Below are positions 16,720 to 23,408 of a stretch of 35,516 nucleotides of DNA, one piece after another. The number at the start of each line of letters is the position of its first letter. Position 1 is the stretch's first letter. This DNA comes from Chromatiales bacterium (GTDB lineage: Bacteria; Pseudomonadota; Gammaproteobacteria; Thiohalomonadales; Thiohalomonadaceae), in the NCBI GenBank assembly GCA_003251535.1, contig QKFD01000099.1:1-35516 (forward strand), given 5' to 3'. Under the pieces are notes generated by a model that searched no databases, was not told the DNA's origin, and was given only the letters and a program-made list of their open reading frames with translations. The translations under genes were made by a program, and so were the position numbers.

Positions 16720-16951
16720 TTTTGATGAGGGTAATCAAGCCCGGGCGAATGCCTGGTGCACGGCTATCCGGACATTACTGGCGGAAGGCGAGGATAAATT
16801 GACGCGCAACTTCTTCCACAAAATAGTGGGCGATTGGATCCATGTGTTCATTCCGCCCATTGGCCATGTTGGAATGCGATGGCCAGTGCGAGATATCGCC
16901 CATATAGACGGTAATAAAGGACTCGTCGTCTCTTTTAAACGTTTCGGTTGA
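16715..16951 (+). pseudogene. Out-of-frame C-terminal continuation of the membrane protein
   Basis: Dropping one T from the TTTT run at 16714-16717 joins ...GTSMNF to FDFDEGNQARANAW and keeps a frame open to TGA 16949-16951. The added 77 residues have sensible composition (FFHKIVGDWIHVFIPPIG, then a final LVVSFKRFG) and would form a periplasmic or cytosolic tail of a roughly 230-aa protein. There is no start codon with a ribosome binding site for a separate gene. It could be a true mutation, an assembly error at the homopolymer, or programmed +1 slippage at TTT-TGA-T. Confidence 0.55.
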
Positions 16952-17030
16952 TGGATACGCCTTTCTCTTTTTGTATACCCGCGGCTGGGGGGCGGGTCTC
17001 TATCATCCCTCTGCGGACGGCGTATCCGTC
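16950..17030. repeat. 12-bp inverted repeat flanking a 57-base spacer
   Basis: GATGGATACGCC at 16950-16961 is matched by GGCGTATCCGTC at 17019-17030 (11 of 12 Watson-Crick, the other a G-U in RNA). It starts at the stop of the shifted frame. It could be a terminator-like fold or the ends of a tiny degenerate element; no transposase is nearby. Confidence 0.35.
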
Positions 17031-17107
17031 GCTAACCACCGGCAAGTCATCCCCCCGATACAGAACAGGCTCTACAGCTGTGGCCGGGCGGGGTAAGAGG
17101 GGCGGGT

Positions 17108-17134
17108 GGCCGACCGCGCTGATGGCGGTCGGCC
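17108..17134 (-). terminator. Hairpin after the DUF4197 gene
   Basis: A perfect 10-bp stem (GGCCGACCGC with GCGGTCGGCC, 7-base loop) lies 12 bases past the DUF4197 stop on the minus strand. There is no T tract, so it is a likely but unproven transcription end or 3' stabiliser. Confidence 0.5.
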
Positions 17135-17145
17135 GGTAGTGCGGT

Positions 17146-17835
17146 TTAGAGGGCGCCAAACACCTGCTGGAGCAGATCGGTGGTGCGCGCCACGGGATCG
17201 GCCCGGATGCGCTTCTCCTCTTCTGCCAGTTGGGTGAAGAGGCCGTTCATCGTCCCTTCGGTGACGTAGCTGGTCAGGTCCACCGGCGCCGGTTTAGCGG
17301 CGAAGGGGATCTGGCGATAGGCGGTTACCAGGGAGTCGTAGTAGCCGTTGACATCGGTCGCCCCCATGCTCTGCTCTACCAGCGGGCGCAGCCGCTCGGT
17401 GAGCTGGCCTTCGGTCTGTTGCCGCAGGTAGTCGGTGGCTGCGCTATCACCGCCGTTGAGGATGGCCACGGCATCTTTCAGCGTGATGTTGCTGATGGCG
17501 TCCCAGAAGATGCTGCGGGTCTCCCCGGCCGCCTTCTCCGCGGCCCGATTCATGGCCACCTCCAGGTCGTCCACATAGCTCCCCAGTCCCAGTTGGCGCA
17601 GTGTCTTGGCGACCGAGCTGTAGGCCGGTGGGGTGTTGATGCGGATCAGCTTATTGGCCAGGAAGCCATCCACCTGCGAGGTGCTGGCGACCGCCCGCTC
17701 GCTGCCCACCTTGAGGGCCTCCCGCAGGCCGTCGGCCACCTTGGCCTCGCCCAAGGCCGCGGCATTGGCCGTGGCGGTGGCCAGCAGCAGCGTGGATAGA
17801 AATAGGGAATGGATCCAACGGAGGGTGCAACGCAT
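17146..17835 (-). CDS. DUF4197 family exported protein
   Basis: A 229-aa periplasmic or envelope protein of the DUF4197 family, common in proteobacteria and of unknown function. Seen: a signal peptide (LFLSTLLLATATANA, residues 10-24), VADGLREALKVGSERAV, the LEVAMNRAAEKAAGE helix, the DAVAILNGGDSAATDYLR segment near residue 119, and a C-terminal EEEKRIRADPVARTTDLLQ. ATG 17835 was chosen because it begins the signal peptide and follows GGAG; the frame is open 35 codons further up without supporting features. It stands alone, divergent from the EamA transporter. Confidence 0.9.
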   Translation of the reverse strand: MRCTLRWIHSLFLSTLLLATATANAAALGEAKVADGLREALKVGSERAVASTSQVDGFLANKLIRINTPPAYSSVAKTLRQLGLGSYVDDLEVAMNRAAEKAAGETRSIFWDAISNITLKDAVAILNGGDSAATDYLRQQTEGQLTERLRPLVEQSMGATDVNGYYDSLVTAYRQIPFAAKPAPVDLTSYVTEGTMNGLFTQLAEEEKRIRADPVARTTDLLQQVFGAL

Positions 17836-17966
17836 CGCCAAGCTCCCATGGCAGAAGTGAGGGGGGCATCGTAACCCGGATCGCCCCGCGCTGTGCCACT
17901 CCGGCGACCAGTGGCCGCCGGCCCACGGCTTGACACCCACATAGATCCCAAGGAGACTAACGCCCC

Positions 17967-18059
17967 ATGTACTCCCATCCCACCAAAGCCGTTATGCCTC
18001 TGTGCCGCGCCCGAGTATGGCGCGCTCTCTGCGTGCGGCCAGGAGGGGAGACTTCGTAG
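17967..18059 (+). CDS. Possible leader peptide upstream of EamA transporter
   Basis: A 30-codon frame starting at ATG 17967 behind AAGGAG (spacing 11, a little long), ending at TAG 18057. The peptide is basic (MYSHPTKAVMPLC...). It ends 33 bases before an intrinsic terminator that itself precedes the transporter gene, the layout of a translation-coupled attenuator. It shows no run of a single amino acid. TTGACA at 17930-17935 could be a -35 box, but the matching -10 is poor. Low confidence. Confidence 0.25.
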   Translation: MYSHPTKAVMPLCRARVWRALCVRPGGETS

Positions 18060-18092
18060 TCGAATAAACTCGAACAACACCCCATTCCATTC

Positions 18093-18125
18093 AAAGGCCG
18101 CCGGCTCCCGCCCGCGGCCTTTTTT
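18093..18125 (+). terminator. Intrinsic terminator in the EamA leader
   Basis: AAAGGCCGC (18093-18101) pairs perfectly with GCGGCCTTT (18114-18122) around a 12-base loop, and a run of six T follows from 18120. It ends only 35 bases before the transporter ATG with no room for another promoter, so it is more likely an attenuator or the end of a small leader RNA than the end of an upstream gene. Confidence 0.7.
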
Positions 18126-18159
18126 ATTGCCCTGCTTTCTGTTGACTAGGAGCACGCCG

Positions 18160-19044
18160 ATGTCGATCCCCGCCGCCTATGTGGGGCTCATCCTGATCTG
18201 GTCCACCACCCCGCTGGCCATCAAGTGGAGCGGCGAGGGGGTCGGGTTTTTATTTGGTGCCACGGCCCGCATGGCCTTGGGGGCGCTGGCCTGTCTGCTG
18301 TTATTGCGGCTGCTGCGCATCGCCCTGCCTTGGGATAGCAATGCCCGCCGCGGCTATGCCGCCGGTGCCCTCGGGATCTTCGGCGCCATGCTCTGCACCT
18401 ATTGGGGGGCCCAACGGATCCCCTCCGGGTTGGTCTCGGTACTATTTGGCACCTCGCCGCTGCTCACCGGCATCCTCGCCTCTCTGTTGCTGGGAGAGCG
18501 GGCCTTTTCGCCGATGCGGGTGGTGGGGATGGCGCTCGGCATGGTGGGTCTGCTGGCCATCTTCCGCGACAGTATCGCCCTGGGCGATCAAGCGGGCGTG
18601 GGGATCGGGGCGGTGCTGGGAGGGGCCTTTCTCCACGCCCTCTCCGGGGTGCTGGTGAAGCGCAGCAACGCCCAGATCCACCCCATGGCGCTCAACACCG
18701 GGGCGCTGCTGTTGGCGGTCTGCTTCTATCTGCCCACCTGGGGGATCAGCGATGGGCAGCTGCCACAACACGCCGAGCCGCGCACCTGGTTGGCCATCGG
18801 CTACCTGGCGCTGCTCGGTACGGCGGTGGGCTTCAATCTCTACTTCTATGCCCTGCGCCACCTCTCCGCCGGCACCATGTCGCTCATCCCGCTGCTGACC
18901 CCGGTGTTGGCACTGCTCATCGGCATGGGGCTCAACGGCGAGCAGCCGGGTTGGGCCATCTGGGCGGGGAGTGCCGCCATCCTGTTGGGGCTGACGCTCC
19001 ACCAATTTGGTGAGCGGCTTCTGCCGCGGCTACGGCCAGGGTAG
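18160..19044 (+). CDS. EamA/DMT superfamily transporter
   Basis: Inner-membrane carrier of the drug/metabolite transporter superfamily, 294 aa with about ten membrane helices arranged as two EamA repeats. Seen: LILIWSTTPLAIKWSGEGV at the start of repeat 1, PSGLVSVLFGTSPLLTGILA with the family's Pro and Gly positions, a second repeat starting near residue 144, and SLIPLLTPVLALLIGMGLNGE near its end. ATG 18160 follows TAGGAG at 8 bases. The substrate is unknown; amino acids or small metabolites are typical. Expression is probably controlled by the leader and terminator just upstream. Confidence 0.9.
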   Translation: MSIPAAYVGLILIWSTTPLAIKWSGEGVGFLFGATARMALGALACLLLLRLLRIALPWDSNARRGYAAGALGIFGAMLCTYWGAQRIPSGLVSVLFGTSPLLTGILASLLLGERAFSPMRVVGMALGMVGLLAIFRDSIALGDQAGVGIGAVLGGAFLHALSGVLVKRSNAQIHPMALNTGALLLAVCFYLPTWGISDGQLPQHAEPRTWLAIGYLALLGTAVGFNLYFYALRHLSAGTMSLIPLLTPVLALLIGMGLNGEQPGWAIWAGSAAILLGLTLHQFGERLLPRLRPG

Positions 19045-19117
19045 TGCGTAGAGGCGGTTAACTTGGGGGGCGCCGCTGGTCGGCCGGCGGCGCCCCCTCG
19101 GGGGCATCTTGGCGCGG

Positions 19118-19960
19118 CTAGTGCCCGCCCTGCTGGATGAACATGCTATACAGCGTCAGCAGGATCTCGAAGACGATGAGGATGGTGATGTACCACTCCA
19201 CCCGCAGGCTGCGACGATTCTGGATCAGGTCGAGCAGGGTGCCGGCGGTGTGGGCGATGAGCTGGAGCTTGCTATCTAGGGCGCGCAGTCGCTCGGAAAG
19301 CTCATACTCCTCGGAGAGGCGGTTGTAGAGCTTCTCCAGCTCGGGGTGCTCCCACAGCACCTCCGGCTTTTCGGCGATCTCGACGCGGCCGATGGTCCGG
19401 TGCTGGATGCGCAGGGTGCCACCGATGTAAGAGACCAACTCCCGGGAGCTGCGGCTGGAGCCCCCCTTCCGTTGTAGATCCGAGGCGATGGGTTCGATGT
19501 CATCAAACACCCCGCCGATGGTCTTCTCATATTCATTGAGCACCGCGCTCTTGGCGAGGGCATCGGCCAGCAGCTGAAAGCGCTCGAAGCTCGCCTCCTG
19601 CAACACGACCTGCCCCCCCTCGACCCCCTCAAAGCTGCCCTGGCGGAACTCGATCTGCACCTCCTCCAGCTCCGGCTGCTCGAAGGGTTGGTTGACCATC
19701 GGCGCCAGCTGGGCGAGGAACGACACCTCCTCTAATGGCGTGAGGCCGAATAGCACCACGCTGCCGTGGCGGAAGAGCACCGCGCAGCCGCGTTCACCGG
19801 CCCGGATCACCAGAGGCGAGGCGGCCAGCCGCTCACCCCGCTCCAGGGCGCGCAGGTCGAGCCGTTCACCCAGGAAGAGGGCGCGGGCACAGGTGGCTTG
19901 TTCAAAGGGGGGGAGATAGCTGGGCGGCCCGTTGGCCTCGGGGGCGGTGGTCGGTTCCAT
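19118..19960 (-). CDS. RMD1/DUF155 family membrane protein
   Basis: A 280-aa protein of the RMD1 (DUF155) family, related to yeast Rmd1-type proteins and of unknown bacterial function. Seen: an N-terminal globular domain with VLFRHGSVVLFGLTPLEE (residues 60-77), KSAVLNEYEKTIGGVFDDIE near residue 137, a long helical region with RLSEEYELSERLRALDSKL, LLDLIQNRRSLRVEWYITIL, and one C-terminal membrane segment IVFEILLTLYSMFI. This order is the family hallmark: a cytosolic domain tethered by a C-terminal tail. ATG 19960 has AAGGAG about 13 bases upstream. It stands alone. Confidence 0.88.
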   Translation of the reverse strand: MEPTTAPEANGPPSYLPPFEQATCARALFLGERLDLRALERGERLAASPLVIRAGERGCAVLFRHGSVVLFGLTPLEEVSFLAQLAPMVNQPFEQPELEEVQIEFRQGSFEGVEGGQVVLQEASFERFQLLADALAKSAVLNEYEKTIGGVFDDIEPIASDLQRKGGSSRSSRELVSYIGGTLRIQHRTIGRVEIAEKPEVLWEHPELEKLYNRLSEEYELSERLRALDSKLQLIAHTAGTLLDLIQNRRSLRVEWYITILIVFEILLTLYSMFIQQGGH

Positions 19961-20065
19961 GGGATTCGCTGGGGCTCCTTACTGGCCGCAGGGGAGGGCA
20001 GTGGTGGTCAAGGACAGGCCGCCAGCCGGGCTGTATGGGCCGTCGCAGGGCCCATTTTGCTACAA

Positions 20066-20095
20066 CAGGGGACGCGCCGCACGGCGCATCCCCTG
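20066..20095 (-). terminator. Strong hairpin after the haem-protein gene
   Basis: A 13-bp stem with one G-U pair (CAGGGGATGCGCC / GGCGCGTCCCCTG on the minus strand) and a 4-base loop, 22 bases past the stop. The following bases TTGTAGC are only weakly T-rich. Confidence 0.5.
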
Positions 20096-20117
20096 GGTGG
20101 GAGGTAGACCCCGGGGG

Positions 20118-20684
20118 TTACATCGCCTTCTTGATGGTGAAGGCGCCCCGCAGCTCGCCCAGCTTGTAGCCACGGGCCTGGTCTTGGGGATATAGCTCGG
20201 AGATCTTGGCGGCCACCGCGGGGTCGATATTCTCGCCATGGCACTTCAGGCACACCTCGCCCACCGGGATCGCCTTCATGAAGCGGAAGGTTTTCTGGCC
20301 GTTCTCCTCCACCACGACGGTCTTGGAGAGGTTGGCCACCCGCTCGCCATCGGCGTTGCGGCGCTCAAACTCCTCCAGTACCGTCCGCTCCCACTCGTCG
20401 GGGGTGTTGTCGGGGTTGCGCACCTTGAGGCTGGTACGGCCGATCTGTAGGCCATGCTTCTCTGACTGGTTCTTGGCGATGGCCGGGGCCACCTTGTGGC
20501 AGACGTCGAGGGCGTTGAGGGGGCCACCCTCTTTCATGGCGCTCTCCAGGTTGCCTTTCAGGTCGCCGAAGAACTCCTGGATGGCCTCTTTGCTGGCCGT
20601 CATATTGGCGGCCATGACATCTTCTTCAGCATGGACGTTGCCGACACAGGCGGTCAGTAGGGCCAGGGCGATCACTCTCTTCAT
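20118..20684 (-). CDS. Periplasmic Tll0287-like (DUF3365) c-type haem protein
   Basis: A 188-aa exported protein with one haem-binding CX2CH (CLKCHGE, near residue 143). Seen: the signal peptide MKRVIALALLTACVGNVHA, DVCHKVAPAIAKNQSEKHG, RTSLKVRNPDNTPDEWE and KTFRFMKAIPVGEVCLKCHG, the pattern of the Tll0287-like/DUF3365 domain, a PAS-like haem sensor or redox fold. The C-terminus LGELRGAFTI is also typical. In other proteins this domain is a sensor input; here it is free-standing, so it is either an electron carrier or a soluble redox sensor. ATG 20684 follows GGAGGA. It is in the same direction as the two ABC permeases upstream but 214 bases away. Confidence 0.9.
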   Translation of the reverse strand: MKRVIALALLTACVGNVHAEEDVMAANMTASKEAIQEFFGDLKGNLESAMKEGGPLNALDVCHKVAPAIAKNQSEKHGLQIGRTSLKVRNPDNTPDEWERTVLEEFERRNADGERVANLSKTVVVEENGQKTFRFMKAIPVGEVCLKCHGENIDPAVAAKISELYPQDQARGYKLGELRGAFTIKKAM

Positions 20685-20898
20685 ACGGGTCCTCCGTTAA
20701 GGGGCGGTTGTGGTCGATAGCTCTGCGCAGGGGTTGAGGGGGCGTGGCCGCGCTGCCCACAGGGGGTCAGTGTCTACGTGGCCCATCCCCTCTCCACCCC
20801 TGGGCGGAGGCATCATAAACATTGGCTCCAGCGGCGCAGCTTAGCCCATGGTGGGACGCCGGTAAGTGATTTTGTCACGCAGCGGCGCCCGCCTGGCC

Positions 20899-22104
20899 TC
20901 ACTCACCGCGCAGCGCCACCACGGGATCGAGGCGGGCGGCGTGGCGTGCCGGCAGTAGCCCGGCCAGCAGCCCCACCACGGCGGAGACCGCCAGGGCGAT
21001 GGCCACATAGAGCCAGGCGATTTGCACCGGGAGTGCCGGCAGCAACAGGCTGAGCCCCAACGCGAGCCCGAGCCCCAGCAGCAGGCCGGCGCCGCCCCCT
21101 GCCAGCGATAGCACCACCGCCTCCGCCAGGAAGAGCCCCAACACCTGCCGCCGCTCCGCCCCCAGGGCGCGCAGCAGGCCGATCTCCGCCGTCCGCTCCC
21201 GTACCGAGATGGTCATGATGGTGAGGATCCCCACCCCGCCCACCAGCAGTGACACCCCGCCCAGGGTGCCCACCGCCAGGGTCAGCACCTCCAGTACCGA
21301 ACCGAGCACATCGAGCATCTTCTCCTGGGTGGTGAGGGTGAAGTCATCCCGTCCGTGGCGCGCCACCAGCACCCGCTTCACCGCCTGCTCGACCCGTGCC
21401 GGCGGGGTCTGGGGGTCGTAGAGGACATCGATCTCCATCAACCCCTCGCGGTCGAACAGCTCCAGCGCCTTGGCGGTGGGGATGTATACGGTGTCGTCCA
21501 CATCGAAGCCGAGCACCTGTCCCTTGGGTCGCATCACGCCGATCACCCGGAACCGGCTGCCGCCCACCCGGATCGCCGCCCCCAGCGGGTTGCGTTCACC
21601 AAACAGCTCCCGCTCCAGGGTTGACCCCAGCACGGCAAAGTTGCGCGCCGCCCGCGGGTCATCCGCCGGGAGGAAGCGGCCCACCGCCACGCTGAAGCGA
21701 AAGACCTCCGGGAAGGTGGCGCCCACCCCGTAGACATTGGCCCGCCGCTTTCGGTTCTCCACCTCGATGAGGCCATTACCGGCCACCACCGCCTCCACCG
21801 CCCGCACCTCCGGTAGCCGCTTCAGCGCCTCGGCATCCTCGATGGTGAGCGGTCGGGTGGTACCAAACACCCCCACCGCAGTGCCGTGGGTGGTGGTCTT
21901 ACCTGGGTTGACCGCCAGTAGCGTAGTACCGAACTGGGTGAACTCCGCCAGGACGAAGCGGTGGATCCCCTCGCCGATGGAGGTGAGCAGCACCACCGCG
22001 GCGATGCCGATGGCGATCCCCAGGGCGGTCAACAGGCTGCGGAGCCGATGGGCGCGCACGGCGCTGCCGGCGAGTCGAAGCAGATCGGTACGGGTCATAC
22101 TCAT
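20899..22104 (-). CDS. MacB/FtsX-type ABC transporter permease (second of pair)
   Basis: A 401-aa permease with the MacB layout: one N-terminal membrane helix (LLTALGIAIGIAAVVLLTSI), a large periplasmic MacB-type domain (residues 45-255), then three C-terminal FtsX helices with RERTAEIGLLRALGAERRQV and LLPARHAARLDPVVALRGE. Proteins of this type work with an ATPase in mechanotransmission or lipoprotein/lipid export rather than classical uptake. It overlaps the upstream permease by 4 bases. No ATPase or adaptor gene is next to it in this window. Confidence 0.93.
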   Translation of the reverse strand: MSMTRTDLLRLAGSAVRAHRLRSLLTALGIAIGIAAVVLLTSIGEGIHRFVLAEFTQFGTTLLAVNPGKTTTHGTAVGVFGTTRPLTIEDAEALKRLPEVRAVEAVVAGNGLIEVENRKRRANVYGVGATFPEVFRFSVAVGRFLPADDPRAARNFAVLGSTLERELFGERNPLGAAIRVGGSRFRVIGVMRPKGQVLGFDVDDTVYIPTAKALELFDREGLMEIDVLYDPQTPPARVEQAVKRVLVARHGRDDFTLTTQEKMLDVLGSVLEVLTLAVGTLGGVSLLVGGVGILTIMTISVRERTAEIGLLRALGAERRQVLGLFLAEAVVLSLAGGGAGLLLGLGLALGLSLLLPALPVQIAWLYVAIALAVSAVVGLLAGLLPARHAARLDPVVALRGE

Positions 22105-23306
22105 CGCCGGGAGAGTGCCTGGACGGGATCGAGCCGTGCCGCCCGCCGCGCCGGCAGGGTGCCAAACAGCAGCCCCGCCACCAGCGCTATCCCCACACCG
22201 GCCACCACCGACCAGGTGGGCGGTGTGGCCGGCAGGCTGGGGTAGAGCAGGCGCAACAGCCAGCTCCCTGCCTCTCCCAACGCCAGCCCAATGAGCGCCC
22301 CCAGCAGCGAGAGCAGGACCGCCTCCGCCAAAAATAGGGTGAGGATACGCTGCGGGGTGGCCCCCAACGCCTTGAGTAGGCCGATCTCACTGGTGCGTTG
22401 GGTCACCGCCACCAGCATCACATTCATGATCAACACACCGGCCACCACCAAGCTGATGGCGGCGATCCCGGCCACCGCCAGGGTGAGGGCCCCCAGGATG
22501 CGATCAAAGGTGGCCAACACCGAATCCTGCGCCACCACGGTCACATCCTCCTCCCCCTCATGCAGCTCGGCGAGTCGCTGGCTGATCACCTGCTGCGCCG
22601 TGGCCACCTCGGTCCGTGACCGCGCCTCCACCAGGATGCGGAACAGCGAGCCCTCGTTGAATAGCTGTTGGGCGGAGGCGACCGGGATGACCACCAGCTC
22701 GTCGATATCGACCCCCAGCGACTGCCCCTTCTGGGCCAAGACACCGATGACCCGAAAGCGACGGTCGCCGATGCGGATCCACTCCCCCAGCGGGGCGCTG
22801 CCGCGGAACAGCTCATCCCGCACCTTGGCGCCTATCACCGCCACCGAGGCGGGGCGGGTGGGGTCCCCCGGCGGCAGGAACTGCCCCTCGCCAAGCGCCA
22901 TCTGCCGCACCTGCTGCATCTCTGCGGTCGCCCCCCAGATGGGCACCTCCCGCTCCCGCGAGTGCCATGCCACCGGCGCCTCGCCGACATTGAGCGGCGC
23001 CACCCGCACCACCTGGGGGATGCGGCCGAGCGCCTCGGCATCGGCCAGGGTGAGGTCGCGCGGCGTCTCCGAGAGCATCGGGGGGGCGCCGCCGGTGGTC
23101 TCGTTGCGCCCCGGCATGACAATGAGCAGGTGGGTGCCGAGGGCCGAGAACTGGCCCGTGACGTAGCGGCGGGCACCATCGCCCAGGGCTGCTAACAGCA
23201 CCACCGCGGCAACGCCGATGGCCATCGCCACCAACATCAGGCCGGTGCGCAGCCGCGCCCCGCCCAGCGCCGTGGCGGCAAACCGGAAGGTATCGCTCCA
23301 TCTCAT
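22101..23306 (-). CDS. MacB/FtsX-type ABC transporter permease (first of pair)
   Basis: A paralogue of the downstream permease, also 401 aa from ATG 23306. Seen: an N-terminal helix (TGLMLVAMAIGVAAVVLLAA), a periplasmic domain with MPGRNETTGG and GSAPLGEWIRIGDRRFRVIGV, FtsX helices with TQRTSEIGLLKALGATPQRI, and the conserved end LPARRAARLDPVQAL. The equal length, collinear motifs and 4-base overlap indicate a tandem duplication that likely forms a heterodimer. ATG 23306 is the first residue that aligns with the family; the frame runs 25 codons further up into the divergent promoter region. The ribosome binding site is weak. The ATPase partner is not encoded here. Confidence 0.93.
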   Translation of the reverse strand: MRWSDTFRFAATALGGARLRTGLMLVAMAIGVAAVVLLAALGDGARRYVTGQFSALGTHLLIVMPGRNETTGGAPPMLSETPRDLTLADAEALGRIPQVVRVAPLNVGEAPVAWHSREREVPIWGATAEMQQVRQMALGEGQFLPPGDPTRPASVAVIGAKVRDELFRGSAPLGEWIRIGDRRFRVIGVLAQKGQSLGVDIDELVVIPVASAQQLFNEGSLFRILVEARSRTEVATAQQVISQRLAELHEGEEDVTVVAQDSVLATFDRILGALTLAVAGIAAISLVVAGVLIMNVMLVAVTQRTSEIGLLKALGATPQRILTLFLAEAVLLSLLGALIGLALGEAGSWLLRLLYPSLPATPPTWSVVAGVGIALVAGLLFGTLPARRAARLDPVQALSRR

Positions 23307-23408
23307 GGGGCGGCGTGGTCCCTTGGCGGGTTGGTAACAGTCGTCAAAGCCTACCCCGTTTTCGCTACAATCGCCCCCCATGCCCCCTCCAAACCCCGAT
23401 CACTCCCT

